A DNA stretch of 7,457 bases from Bacillota bacterium (GCA_012727415.1 JAAYHI010000073.1:1-7457); one strand, 5' to 3'. Shown: positions 1-6,335, counted from the first letter of the stretch. Numbers and translations are program-made. Notes: generated by a model not told the origin, from the letters alone.

Positions 1-77
1 TAAAAATGTCACAGGGTTATGCTACTGTCTTAATGAGGCGGCACAAGCGCCAACCAATAATTATAAGGAGGCAAATT

Positions 78-953
78 ATGAAAAGAGTATTGGCTGTTTT
101 CTTACTCTTGCTCATGGTCGTTTCTGTGGCAGCCTGTGGCGAGGTTCCTGCACCCAGCACAGGGTCTGGAGATAAGACTGGCGAAGGGGGCAAAAACACA
201 CCTGACCCCCCACCAGAGCAGGTGTCGATTGTCGAGGAAATTGTCATCGAGGAAAAGGGCATACTCATCAAGGTAACAGGATTAGAAGAATCCTGGATGG
301 GACCGGAATTAAAGGTTTACATTGAGAATAATTCTGACGTGCCGATTACCGCCCAGGTAAGAAACACCTCGATAAACGGATTCATGATTGAACCGATCTT
401 TTCCTGCGATGTGGTTCCGGGGAAAAAAGCCTCTGATACAATTGATTTTTCAGGGGATGTCCTGGAAGAACACAATATTGATGTCATCACTGAGATTGAA
501 TTGTATTTCCACGTCTTTAACACTTCCACCTGGGATACAATCTTCGATTCTCAAACAGTGAAGATTACTACGACAGCTGCGGGCAAATATACCCAGACCT
601 ATGATTCATCTGGAGAGCTGCTGCTGGACCAGGCGGGGATAAAAATCGTTTTCAAGGGGATGGGCGAAAATATCTTTGGTCCCGAAGTCCTAATGTACAT
701 CGAAAATAACACCAGCCAGGCAGTAACAATCCAGGCTCGCGACACTTCCGTTAACGGCTATATGGTCGATGCAATTTTCTCCTGCGACATTGTGCCCGGG
801 AAAAAGGCACTGGACGACATTACGTTCTATGAGGATGATTTGCTTGCCAACGGTATTGATGCCATTGCAGAAATAGAGCTACGTTTTCATATTTTTAATA
901 CCGATACATGGGCAGATATTCTGGACTCAGAAGTGATAACCATAGCACCATAA
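78..953 (+). CDS. Secreted lipoprotein with two tandem copies of one domain (function unknown)
   Basis: A 291-residue predicted lipoprotein. The start is ATG 78, because AAGGAGG lies at 65-71 with a 6-base spacer; an upstream in-frame ATG at 6 has no such site and would bury the signal peptide. Residues 1-20 are a type II signal peptide: K2-R3, a hydrophobic run, and lipobox VAAC with Cys20 as the lipidated residue. Residues 21-50 are a Gly/Pro/Thr-rich linker. The rest is two homologous units, about 54-165 and 178-290, offset by about 126 residues. Both share YIENN (81 and 208), S(I/V)NG(F/Y)M (98, 224), FSCD (108, 234), PGKKA (114, 240) and H(V/I)FNT (145, 271). The repeats look like beta-rich extracytoplasmic domains. 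Each unit has one conserved Cys in FSCD; a structural role is only a guess. I do not recognise the family by name. No neighbour suggests a role. Confidence 0.88.
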   Translation: MKRVLAVFLLLLMVVSVAACGEVPAPSTGSGDKTGEGGKNTPDPPPEQVSIVEEIVIEEKGILIKVTGLEESWMGPELKVYIENNSDVPITAQVRNTSINGFMIEPIFSCDVVPGKKASDTIDFSGDVLEEHNIDVITEIELYFHVFNTSTWDTIFDSQTVKITTTAAGKYTQTYDSSGELLLDQAGIKIVFKGMGENIFGPEVLMYIENNTSQAVTIQARDTSVNGYMVDAIFSCDIVPGKKALDDITFYEDDLLANGIDAIAEIELRFHIFNTDTWADILDSEVITIAP

Positions 954-970
954 TAGAGCAGCTTTAATAA

Positions 971-1003
971 GGGGAGGGCCGACGGCTTTCCCCCTGCCTT
1001 TAA
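971..1003 (+). terminator. Likely intrinsic terminator of the lipoprotein gene
   Basis: A 10-bp stem (971-980 with 984-993, two G.U pairs, 3-base loop) starts 17 bases after the lipoprotein stop. It is followed by CTGCCTTT, a weak T tract, so the stem is convincing but termination may be inefficient. Confidence 0.5.
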
Positions 1004-1018
1004 TTGGGGCGCTAAATC

Positions 1019-1052
1019 GCACTGAAAACAGTGCAGCAACCGTACGATGCAC
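1019..1052. promoter_or_regulatory. Overlapping inverted repeats upstream of the Phd-Uma2 gene; possible operator
   Basis: GCACTG (1019-1024) and CAGTGC (1029-1034) form a perfect 6-bp inverted repeat around AAAA, and GTGCA (1031-1035) is repeated inverted as TGCAC (1048-1052), with the palindrome CGTACG (1041-1046) between them. No T tract follows, so this is not a terminator. Phd/YefM proteins are known to repress their own genes by binding palindromes upstream, and the downstream gene starts with a Phd-like domain. An autoregulatory operator is therefore a reasonable inference, but the sites do not match a specific consensus that I can cite. Confidence 0.3.
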
Positions 1053-1122
1053 AAGCAATAAACGCACGAAATATTGTCTTCAATCTGACAAACTGCTATG
1101 CTTATCTCAGGAGGTGTTTTAT

Positions 1123-1902
1123 ATGACATCCAAGGACAGTTCTGTAATAACGGCAACTGAGTTTAAGCAAAACCTGGGCAGGTATTTAAAGACTGTAGAG
1201 GAGCAGAATGAGGTAGTGATTACCAAAAACGGCAAAAAAATTGCCAGGCTCACTCCCTATGTCACAGATATTGAGCAGTACTTTATGGTACGGGAAAAAG
1301 CCCTCGACTACCAATATGGAGGGAAAAAGGTCTCCTATGAAGAGTTTCTGGAGATTAATGAAAAAAGCACCTTGCGAATGGAGCTTATCAACGGAGAAAT
1401 CCATTTGCTTTCTTCACCAAACATCGGACACCAAGAGATTCTCGGGCGGTTGTACCTAATATTCAATGAATACTTTAATGGCAAGAAGTGCAGAGTGTTT
1501 CTCGCTCCCTTTGATGTGCATCTCAGGAAAAAAGGCATGAAAACCCCCGATGTTGTTCAGCCTGATGTTGTGGTAATCTGCGACCTGGAAGACAATGTGA
1601 CAGAAAAAGGCCGGTACATGGGAACTCCCGACCTGGTCATTGAAATATTGTCTGATAGCACTCGCAAAAAGGATATGCTTGACAAGCTCAACTCATATAT
1701 GTTGTCCACTGTCAAGGAATACTGGATTGTCGATCCTAAGCAGGAGTCAATTATTATTTATAGCTTTGAGAATAACGAAATTGCCAGGATCAAGGTTTTT
1801 GAGCGCGGAGGCGTTGCCCAATCCAGGATATTTGCCGGCCTTACTGTTAATGTCGATGAATTGTACAGCAAGCTGATTTACGGCGAAGCTGATCGCGGTT
1901 GA
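1123..1902 (+). CDS. Phd/YefM antitoxin-like domain fused to Uma2-family endonuclease (DUF820)
   Basis: A 259-residue two-domain protein. ATG 1123 is the start: AGGAGG at 1109-1114 precedes it by 8 bases, and the GTG at 1114 overlaps that site. Residues 8-46 read as the DNA-binding half of a Phd/YefM antitoxin: an ITATEFKQNLGRYL start, then VVITKNGKKIARLTPY with the typical NGK turn. Residues 71-255 are a Uma2 (DUF820) domain of the PD-(D/E)XK-like fold: RMELINGE (85-92), GHQEI with His103, QPD with Asp148, LVIEILS with Glu174, DKLNSY with Lys188, and KEYWIVDP (198-205). The D, E and K expected for a metal-dependent nuclease are therefore present. Phd domains normally cap and neutralise a separate toxin and repress their own operon; here no separate partner gene lies alongside. 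A self-regulated or self-inhibited nuclease is inference. The gene appears monocistronic, with its own terminator 35 bases downstream. Both domain calls come from motifs; activity is unproven. Confidence 0.87.
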   Translation: MTSKDSSVITATEFKQNLGRYLKTVEEQNEVVITKNGKKIARLTPYVTDIEQYFMVREKALDYQYGGKKVSYEEFLEINEKSTLRMELINGEIHLLSSPNIGHQEILGRLYLIFNEYFNGKKCRVFLAPFDVHLRKKGMKTPDVVQPDVVVICDLEDNVTEKGRYMGTPDLVIEILSDSTRKKDMLDKLNSYMLSTVKEYWIVDPKQESIIIYSFENNEIARIKVFERGGVAQSRIFAGLTVNVDELYSKLIYGEADRG

Positions 1903-1936
1903 TGGGTGATAACCAACTGACAGAAATAATGAGTAT

Positions 1937-1970
1937 CGGCCTCAGGTTACTCCTGAGGCCGTTTGCTGTT
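1937..1970 (+). terminator. Intrinsic terminator after the Phd-Uma2 gene
   Basis: A perfect 10-bp GC-rich stem (1937-1946 with 1952-1961) closes a 5-base loop and is followed by the T-rich stretch TTTGCTGTTT. It sits 35 bases after the stop codon at 1902. It could also end transcription of the unrecognised minus-strand ORF whose stop is at 1981, though the T tract on that side is poor. Confidence 0.85.
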
Positions 1971-1980
1971 TCAGTATCTT

Positions 1981-2277
1981 TTAGGCTTGAGCATTTTTGG
2001 CCATTTGCCCCACAGTATCATCAAATACTTTATTGATGTAAGTAAACCAATTCGGTAACCCTTTGCCGGACAGGATTCGGAAAACTTGCAGGGAAATTAA
2101 GGTAAGGTGTAGAATATCGCCAATTGAGTATCCAGGGAAATGAGATAAATTATTGCATCTTAGGCGACGGGCTGTATCCTTGCGGGTCAATAGAAGGTAA
2201 AAGCAATGTCTCCTGGTGAAGAGGATTTTGTTAATCTTCGCCCTAAGCGGGGCAGTGCACCTGTAAACTGGTCTCAT
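1981..2277 (-). CDS. Unrecognised minus-strand ORF, possibly a gene fragment
   Basis: A 98-codon open frame on the minus strand in an otherwise gene-free stretch of more than 500 bases (1903-2421). The N-terminal half is rich in Arg, Lys and Cys (16 Arg/Lys in the first 45 residues). The second half has a hydrophobic stretch followed by a soluble-looking tail ending in DDTVGQMAKNAQA. There is no good ribosome binding site before ATG 2277. I cannot place the protein in a family. The compact basic composition would suit the end of a decayed transposase, but that is a guess. It may equally be a chance ORF. The plus strand of the same stretch gives only a short frame (2206-2403) with no coding character. 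Confidence 0.25.
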   Translation of the reverse strand: MRPVYRCTAPLRAKINKILFTRRHCFYLLLTRKDTARRLRCNNLSHFPGYSIGDILHLTLISLQVFRILSGKGLPNWFTYINKVFDDTVGQMAKNAQA

Positions 2278-2286
2278 TCTGCAATT

Positions 2287-2400
2287 ATCCCTAGCCAGCG
2301 ATGCGGCTGTTCTACTATTAATAGCTGTCTGCTCTTAGAATTAAGTGCCGGCATACCTCTGGCAGCCGGTGCATTGTTGGAGCGTAAGTATTCTAGGGAT
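2287..2400. repeat. 114-bp segment bounded by 8-bp inverted repeats
   Basis: ATCCCTAG (2287-2294) and its exact reverse complement CTAGGGAT (2393-2400) flank a non-coding segment just upstream of the peptide-binding protein gene. Inside it GTGCCGGC and GCCGGTGC (2345-2352 and 2365-2372) can pair as an 8-bp stem with two G.U pairs and a 12-base loop. No T tract follows, so it is not a terminator. It could be a leader RNA structure or a small element remnant; the arms are short enough to arise by chance. Confidence 0.25.
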
Positions 2401-2421
2401 TAAAGAAAAGGAGGGAATGAC

Positions 2422-4371
2422 ATGAGAAGGTTTTTAGCCCTTGCCCTTGTGCTTCTCATTTGCGTTTCTCTGATTAGCTGCTCCGAAAAGCCCAAGGGCG
2501 AAGGAGATACTAAGGGAAAAGAAGAACCAGTAACATTAACAGTGGGCATGACCTGCCTGGAAGGTAATTTTATTCCCGGGTTGGGGGAAGACCATTACGA
2601 TAATCCATGGGTTAAGACTCTTCTCTATGAGTTCTACAGTTTGTATGTCATCACAGACGTCGGCGAGATAGTTCTCAACGAGACTGTGGTCAACAATCTG
2701 AACATTAACACTGATGGTGCCGGCAACAAGACATACACCTTCGAAATCCACCCTGACCTCAAGTGGAATAATGGCGAGCCCATTAAGGCCCAGGACTATG
2801 TCTTTGCCTTGCTCTGGCAGGCTTCTAAGGAGTGGGAAGCTGTCGGAGCCAAAAGCACTGCTGGCCAAGGCCTACTGGGCTACTCTAATTACCATGGGGG
2901 TGAGGCGGATCACTTTGCCGGAGTCCAGCTCCTGGACGATTATAAGTTTTCCCTGACCATTGGGGCAGATTCAACCGGCTTCTTCGAAACTGCTTTCATG
3001 ACAATCTATCCCCTGCCCATGGCCGCCTGGTCTCCGGAGGCAAAAATCGATTCCAGTCCCGACGGGGCGCGGCTTATTTCCGATAATCCCCAGTGGAGCT
3101 TGGGCGCTGACGCCTGGCACCTTACCATGCGCCAGCAATATTCAGCCATGGTCTCCAACGGGCCCTTCAGTATTGAAAGGTTCTCCGACACTGAGACCAC
3201 CCTCAAGGCCAATCCTCACTTCAAGGGTGACTATCTGGGGCGCAAACCGCAAGTGGACTATATAGTGCTCCACAGTATCAGGACTTACCAGGATGTCGAA
3301 GCCTGTGTCAGGGGTGAAGTCGACGCTATGACTGGAATCGATAACGGTTATACCCTGGAACAAGTGCTGGATGTAGAGGAAGTTGATGTAGCTTACCATT
3401 CCCGCAATGGTTTTGGGGGTATGTACTTTCACTGCGATTTTGGCCCCGTTCAGCACAAGGAGGTCCGGCAGGCCCTGGCCTGCCTCATTGACCCCCAGAA
3501 ACTAATAAGGGACCATTATGATGGCTGCGGTCAAAGGGTAAATGGCGTTTACAGTTTGGGACACTGGCTGTATTTAGACAATAAGGCAGCCATTGATGCT
3601 TTGCCGGAGTATAAGCTGGATATTGCCAATGCCAACTCCTTACTGGACCAGTCGCCTTACAGGTATGAGGCCGATGGCAAGACCCCCTTCGATGCTTCCA
3701 AGGCAACGGAGGACAGCGGCTATTTCCGCCACAATGCCCAAGGCGAGCGGCTGGTTATCAATCATGTGGAGATGGAAGATGGCGGCGGATTGATAGCTTA
3801 TAAACCGATACCATCTCAGCTGTTGGCCAACGCCCCCCTTGCCGGCATAGATTGGAAGCTTCACGAGCTGGATTTCGTCACAGCACTGGAACACATGTAT
3901 GATGGCCCGAAACTGCCGAAAGGAGAAAGGCGGTACCATTCCTTTCCCCTGTCGGTAAACTTATCGGCTGTGTTTGACCCCTACCTCCAGTACCACAGCG
4001 ATGGTCCCGACAATATAGTGCGCATCAGCGATCCGGAACTGGATGACATCACCCTCAAGATGCGGCAACTGGAACCTCACCAAAAGGAACAATTCTCGGC
4101 TGAATGGGTCAAGTTCCAGACCCGTTGGAACCAAGTGCTCCCTATAGCTCCGCTGGCATCCAATATTTACTACGATGTCTTTCGCAGGGAAGTAAAAGGA
4201 TTTTACACCACTCCCTTTACTTCCTGGGCACACAATGTCTGCGGGATTACTAAGGAAGAAAAAGCCCCCCGGAAGGCTGATTCGCCTCCGACGAGCTTCT
4301 ACCGTGCTCCGGCACGGTTTTTCTTTTCCTCACTGCCTTACCATTACTGGTTAACTGACCATGATTTTTAA
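2422..4371 (+). CDS. ABC transporter substrate-binding lipoprotein, family 5 (peptide-binding, DppE/OppA-like)
   Basis: A 649-residue solute-binding lipoprotein. It starts at ATG 2422 after AAGGAGGG (2408-2415). Residues 1-20 are a lipoprotein signal with lipobox LISC and Cys20. The mature part has the family 5 layout: the lobe I segment LKWNNGEPIKAQDYVFAL (from 113), NGPF (246-249, in the usual GTGPY/NGPF position), and the RQAL helix with LIDPQKL (349 on). The family captures extracellular oligopeptides or related solutes for an ABC permease; none is encoded in the window. The convergent neighbour is a D-aminopeptidase, which fits a peptide substrate. The C-terminus is odd: from about residue 616 the frame enters a basic, Pro/Phe-rich tail and reads through a perfect terminator at 4301-4327. 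If the C6 run at 4265-4270 were C7, the protein would end at TGA 4278-4280 (in present numbering) as a 619-residue protein. The last 30 or so residues are probably not native. Confidence 0.9.
   Translation: MRRFLALALVLLICVSLISCSEKPKGEGDTKGKEEPVTLTVGMTCLEGNFIPGLGEDHYDNPWVKTLLYEFYSLYVITDVGEIVLNETVVNNLNINTDGAGNKTYTFEIHPDLKWNNGEPIKAQDYVFALLWQASKEWEAVGAKSTAGQGLLGYSNYHGGEADHFAGVQLLDDYKFSLTIGADSTGFFETAFMTIYPLPMAAWSPEAKIDSSPDGARLISDNPQWSLGADAWHLTMRQQYSAMVSNGPFSIERFSDTETTLKANPHFKGDYLGRKPQVDYIVLHSIRTYQDVEACVRGEVDAMTGIDNGYTLEQVLDVEEVDVAYHSRNGFGGMYFHCDFGPVQHKEVRQALACLIDPQKLIRDHYDGCGQRVNGVYSLGHWLYLDNKAAIDALPEYKLDIANANSLLDQSPYRYEADGKTPFDASKATEDSGYFRHNAQGERLVINHVEMEDGGGLIAYKPIPSQLLANAPLAGIDWKLHELDFVTALEHMYDGPKLPKGERRYHSFPLSVNLSAVFDPYLQYHSDGPDNIVRISDPELDDITLKMRQLEPHQKEQFSAEWVKFQTRWNQVLPIAPLASNIYYDVFRREVKGFYTTPFTSWAHNVCGITKEEKAPRKADSPPTSFYRAPARFFFSSLPYHYWLTDHDF
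4301..4327 (+). terminator. Intrinsic terminator lying inside the peptide-binding protein reading frame
   Basis: A perfect 7-bp stem (ACCGTGC 4301-4307 with GCACGGT 4312-4318, 4-base loop) runs directly into TTTTTCTTTT. It is oriented for the plus-strand gene, yet lies 42 bases before that gene's present stop codon, which argues that the original stop was upstream. Confidence 0.88.
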
Positions 4372-5208
4372 GTAGCAGTCCCAGAAAGCAGCGTAGGCAT
4401 CCTGATAGCTGTTTGAGTTAATGCATACAGTTTCACCCGAGACCTGCACCCCGGGGTCATTGGCAAACAGGGAAGCATGCTCTTTGTGATTCAGTTCAAA
4501 GGAGAGCTCAACAGGAACTGTTACTTTCATGGGCTTGATGTGTTGAAAATCTTGCAAGCACTTGCTGACCTCGGAATAAATCAATTTTTCAGCTTGAGCC
4601 GGAGGCAGTACCCGTACCCAGCCATCTGCCTGCTGTTCCTTAACTGAGATTGCCTTAATCCCAGGGATGAGTGCTTCAGCTTCCTGAGCGGCAACAGAAT
4701 CCCCCACTACACAGATAAGGGGAATGTCGTGGCAGCCCAACAGGGCGGCAATGGTGCCAATTTCTCCATGAGGCTCGCCATTGATTTTAATGCACTTAAA
4801 TACTTTGGAGTCCCAGGAGTGAGGGAAAAACCCTCCTGCACCTGCCCTGGGGTGCATACCCACCATGATTGCCGCAATGATATTGTTTTCCTTATAGATT
4901 GTGTCCCACATTTCAGTGCCCTTAAGACTGGACTGGGCACTGTGGGGAGGCAGGAGAGTAATATTGGGCATTAAGGCATCATAGACTGTGTTCATGCCAA
5001 AATTATGGGATTCAGAAAGAAGGACCTTCTTGTATCCCCTGGCGACGCAGGCCACGGCTACGGTATTGACATCATTGGTTAAGAGATGGCGGCCGTATTC
5101 CCGCCACTACATATTGCCTGCAGATACAAGTCTGCCATCGATTAGGCCGGATACACCTTCCATATCGGATAATATGAGAATCGTTGGATCCCCCCTGTGC
5201 TGTTTCAT
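4351..5208 (-). pseudogene. M55-family D-aminopeptidase (DppA-like) interrupted by an in-frame TAG at codon 34
   Basis: Read on the minus strand from ATG 5208 (GGAAGGAG at 5215-5222, 6-base spacer) this is one frame of 285 codons, close to the 274 residues of B. subtilis DppA, broken only by TAG at 5109-5107. M55 enzymes are two-zinc peptidases that remove N-terminal D-amino acids, for example from D-Ala-D-Ala peptides. All expected active-site residues are encoded: Asp15 and Glu17 in SDMEGVSG, His68 in SESHNF, His119 in GMHPRAG, His130 in FPHSW, and Glu149 in GEIG. The remaining open part after the stop could begin only at a GTG (5055), without an evident ribosome binding site, and would lack Asp15 and Glu17, so it should be inactive. 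The residue replaced by TAG falls at a variable position just before the EYGR segment (DppA: ERGR). The gene converges on the peptide-binding lipoprotein gene and overlaps its tail by 21 bases. A sequencing error or a suppressed stop cannot be excluded. Confidence 0.88.
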
Positions 5209-5240
5209 GTCTTTCTCCTTCCGAACGTGAGATTTTCTAT

Positions 5241-5246
5241 ATAATA
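5241..5246 (-). promoter_or_regulatory. Possible -10 box for the D-aminopeptidase gene
   Basis: On the minus strand TATTAT sits 32-38 bases before ATG 5208, so a transcript would start just ahead of the GGAAGGAG ribosome binding site. The -35 region is poor (best TTCTTT or TTATTC at 16-19 bases), so this rests on the -10 match and the geometry only. Confidence 0.28.
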
Positions 5247-5393
5247 CCACATCAACAGAGAAAAAGAATAACTTGCCTTCCCCTGCCCTGGCTCGGTTTT
5301 TCCCAAAAAGCTGGAAATAAATTAACCTAAGAAGGGGAATTGGAATAAGTTGTTGAATATTGTCAGCATCTAAGTTTTTATGGAGGGAATCCC

Positions 5394-5828
5394 ATGAATC
5401 TCAACTTGGAGCAGAAGAAACTAATCACAGCCATCCTTGGCGGAGCCATGCTGGTTTGCGGGGTTGCCGGCTCCGGCACTGCAAATGGTCCAGAGTCAAT
5501 TGGAGGAGCAGGGACTGACCTGCCAGCTGTTTAAGAGCAGGGATGTTAACTTCGGCGATGACAGCATCAAACTGCTTTCCTTCCATTCCATTAAAGGCCT
5601 GGAGTTCAAGGTTGTATTCATCATAGGCCTCAATGATGCCGTTATTCCATACAACTCCTACACAGACATGGATGATGATATGCAGGAGCTGACTGAGCGC
5701 AAGCTCTTATATGTAGGCATGACCCGGGCCTCAGAATGCCTGTACATGAGTTCCTGCGCCAAGCCAAGTATGAGCCCATCCAGCTGACGGACCACCAGGC
5801 CAGGATTGTGGGAGTAGCTGGCTGCTGA
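5394..5828 (+). pseudogene. UvrD/Rep-like superfamily 1 helicase remnant with large internal deletion
   Basis: Two ends of one helicase gene without its middle. The 5' part starts at ATG 5394 (GGAGGG 5382-5387) and encodes MNLNLEQKKLITAILGG, a Q-motif-like start, then LVCGVAGSG, the beginning of Walker A; the expected Lys-Thr does not follow. That frame stops at TAA 5532-5534 (46 codons). From about 5476 a different frame (open 5437-5787) encodes the helicase C-terminal part: LEEQGLTCQLFKS, motif V as LLSFHSIKGLEFKVVFIIGL (about 5569-5628), and motif VI as ERKLLYVGMTRASE (about 5692-5733). Motifs Ia to IV, several hundred residues in intact homologues, are absent. The junction lies within about 5475-5485. 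A second shift near 5750-5770 may have occurred, since the other frame reads FLRQAKYEPIQL and runs to TGA 5826-5828. UvrD-like enzymes unwind DNA with ATP; this remnant cannot. Confidence 0.85.
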
Positions 5829-5873
5829 AGAAAGAGGTAGGGTAGAATCTAATCCGCACAATTTATGCCATCT

Positions 5874-5907
5874 AATAGCAACGCCCTTGAGGGTTTGTTG
5901 CTATTTC
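5874..5907 (+). terminator. Hairpin, probable terminator after the helicase remnant
   Basis: AATAGCAAC (5874-5882) pairs perfectly with GTTGCTATT (5897-5905), and CCC/GGG (5884-5886, 5891-5893) extends the stem inside. It is followed by a short T run (TTTCTGT). It lies 46 bases after the last plausible helicase stop. The rest of 5829-6089 holds a G8 run (5916-5923) and no convincing gene. Confidence 0.55.
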
Positions 5908-5980
5908 TGTAAGGAGGGGGGGGCACCTGGAACATGGACTTTGGAAATGGCCAAGTAGAGCCACAACGGCCCTGAAGTTA

Positions 5981-5986
5981 TATAAT
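5981..5986 (+). promoter_or_regulatory. Possible -10 box upstream of the winged-helix gene
   Basis: A perfect TATAAT occurs about 104 bases before ATG 6090. The -35 position 17 bases upstream reads GAGCCA, only three matches to the sigma-A consensus, so the promoter is tentative. If used, it would give a leader of about 97 bases. Confidence 0.3.
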
Positions 5987-6089
5987 TTAGGAACTTCCTG
6001 ATTTAGCCTTCTCCAGGAGTCAGCTTTATTTAAAACGTAGTGGTCAAAACCATCTACGAAAACTAAGCATACAGAATGGAGTGAAGATA

Positions 6090-6335
6090 ATGATTCGAAA
6101 ACATGATTTACCCGATATTTTATACGATTCCTTAAAGCAATTAGGAGGGGCAGCAACTATCGTTGATGTGTGTAAGTATGTTTGGACTAAATATAATATG
6201 GAGTTGGAGCGGTCAGGGGATTTATTTTACACCTGGCAATATGACATAAGATGGGCAGCAACTGAGCTCAGAAAAACCAAGAAGATGAGAAGCAGTGAAT
6301 TAAGTCCTAAGGGAGTTTGGGAACTTATGGAATAG
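6090..6335 (+). CDS. Small winged-helix protein resembling the Mrr N-terminal domain
   Basis: An 81-residue protein. ATG 6090 is chosen because GGAGTGA (6078-6084) lies 5 bases before it; a GTG at 6081 overlaps that site. The layout matches the Mrr_N-type winged helix: an opening helix with LYDSLKQLGGAATI (about 10-23), a central helix, the hallmark WQYDIRWAATELRK (about 48-61), and a closing GVWELME, the usual RGVWxL end of such domains. In Mrr-type restriction enzymes this module recognises DNA and sits before a nuclease domain. Here it stands alone, and no nuclease domain follows in any frame before the next gene. It may be an independent DNA-binding regulator or the leftover of a longer protein. 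The gene ends with TAG. An 83-base gap separates it from the next gene on the same strand. The domain call is by motif memory. Confidence 0.72.
   Translation: MIRKHDLPDILYDSLKQLGGAATIVDVCKYVWTKYNMELERSGDLFYTWQYDIRWAATELRKTKKMRSSELSPKGVWELME

Noticed and set aside
1074..1102. TTGTCT-17-TATGCT as a promoter for the Phd-Uma2 gene
   Set aside because: The spacing is ideal and each box has 4 of 6 matches, but transcription would begin at about 1109, at the first base of the ribosome binding site, leaving almost no leader.
2206..2403. Plus-strand 65-codon ORF before the binding-protein gene
   Set aside because: No ribosome binding site, no coding character, and it overlaps the minus-strand frame and the inverted-repeat block.
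4729..4974. Plus-strand ORF opposite the D-aminopeptidase
   Set aside because: It is a shadow of the conserved minus-strand M55 frame; the motifs are on the minus strand.
5107..5109. TAG read as pyrrolysine in the D-aminopeptidase
   Set aside because: Some Clostridia use pyrrolysine, but known cases are mainly methylamine methyltransferases, no pyl genes are in the window, and the winged-helix gene here ends with TAG. A nonsense mutation or sequencing error is simpler.
5935..5976. Tiny ORF (ATG GAC TTT...) after the GGAGGGGGGGG run
   Set aside because: Only 13 codons, and the G run is too long and too far from the ATG to be a normal ribosome binding site.
5872..6156. Minus-strand ORF of 94 codons across the helicase-winged-helix gap
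   Set aside because: It overlaps the start of the winged-helix gene and the terminator hairpin, has no ribosome binding site and no recognisable domain.
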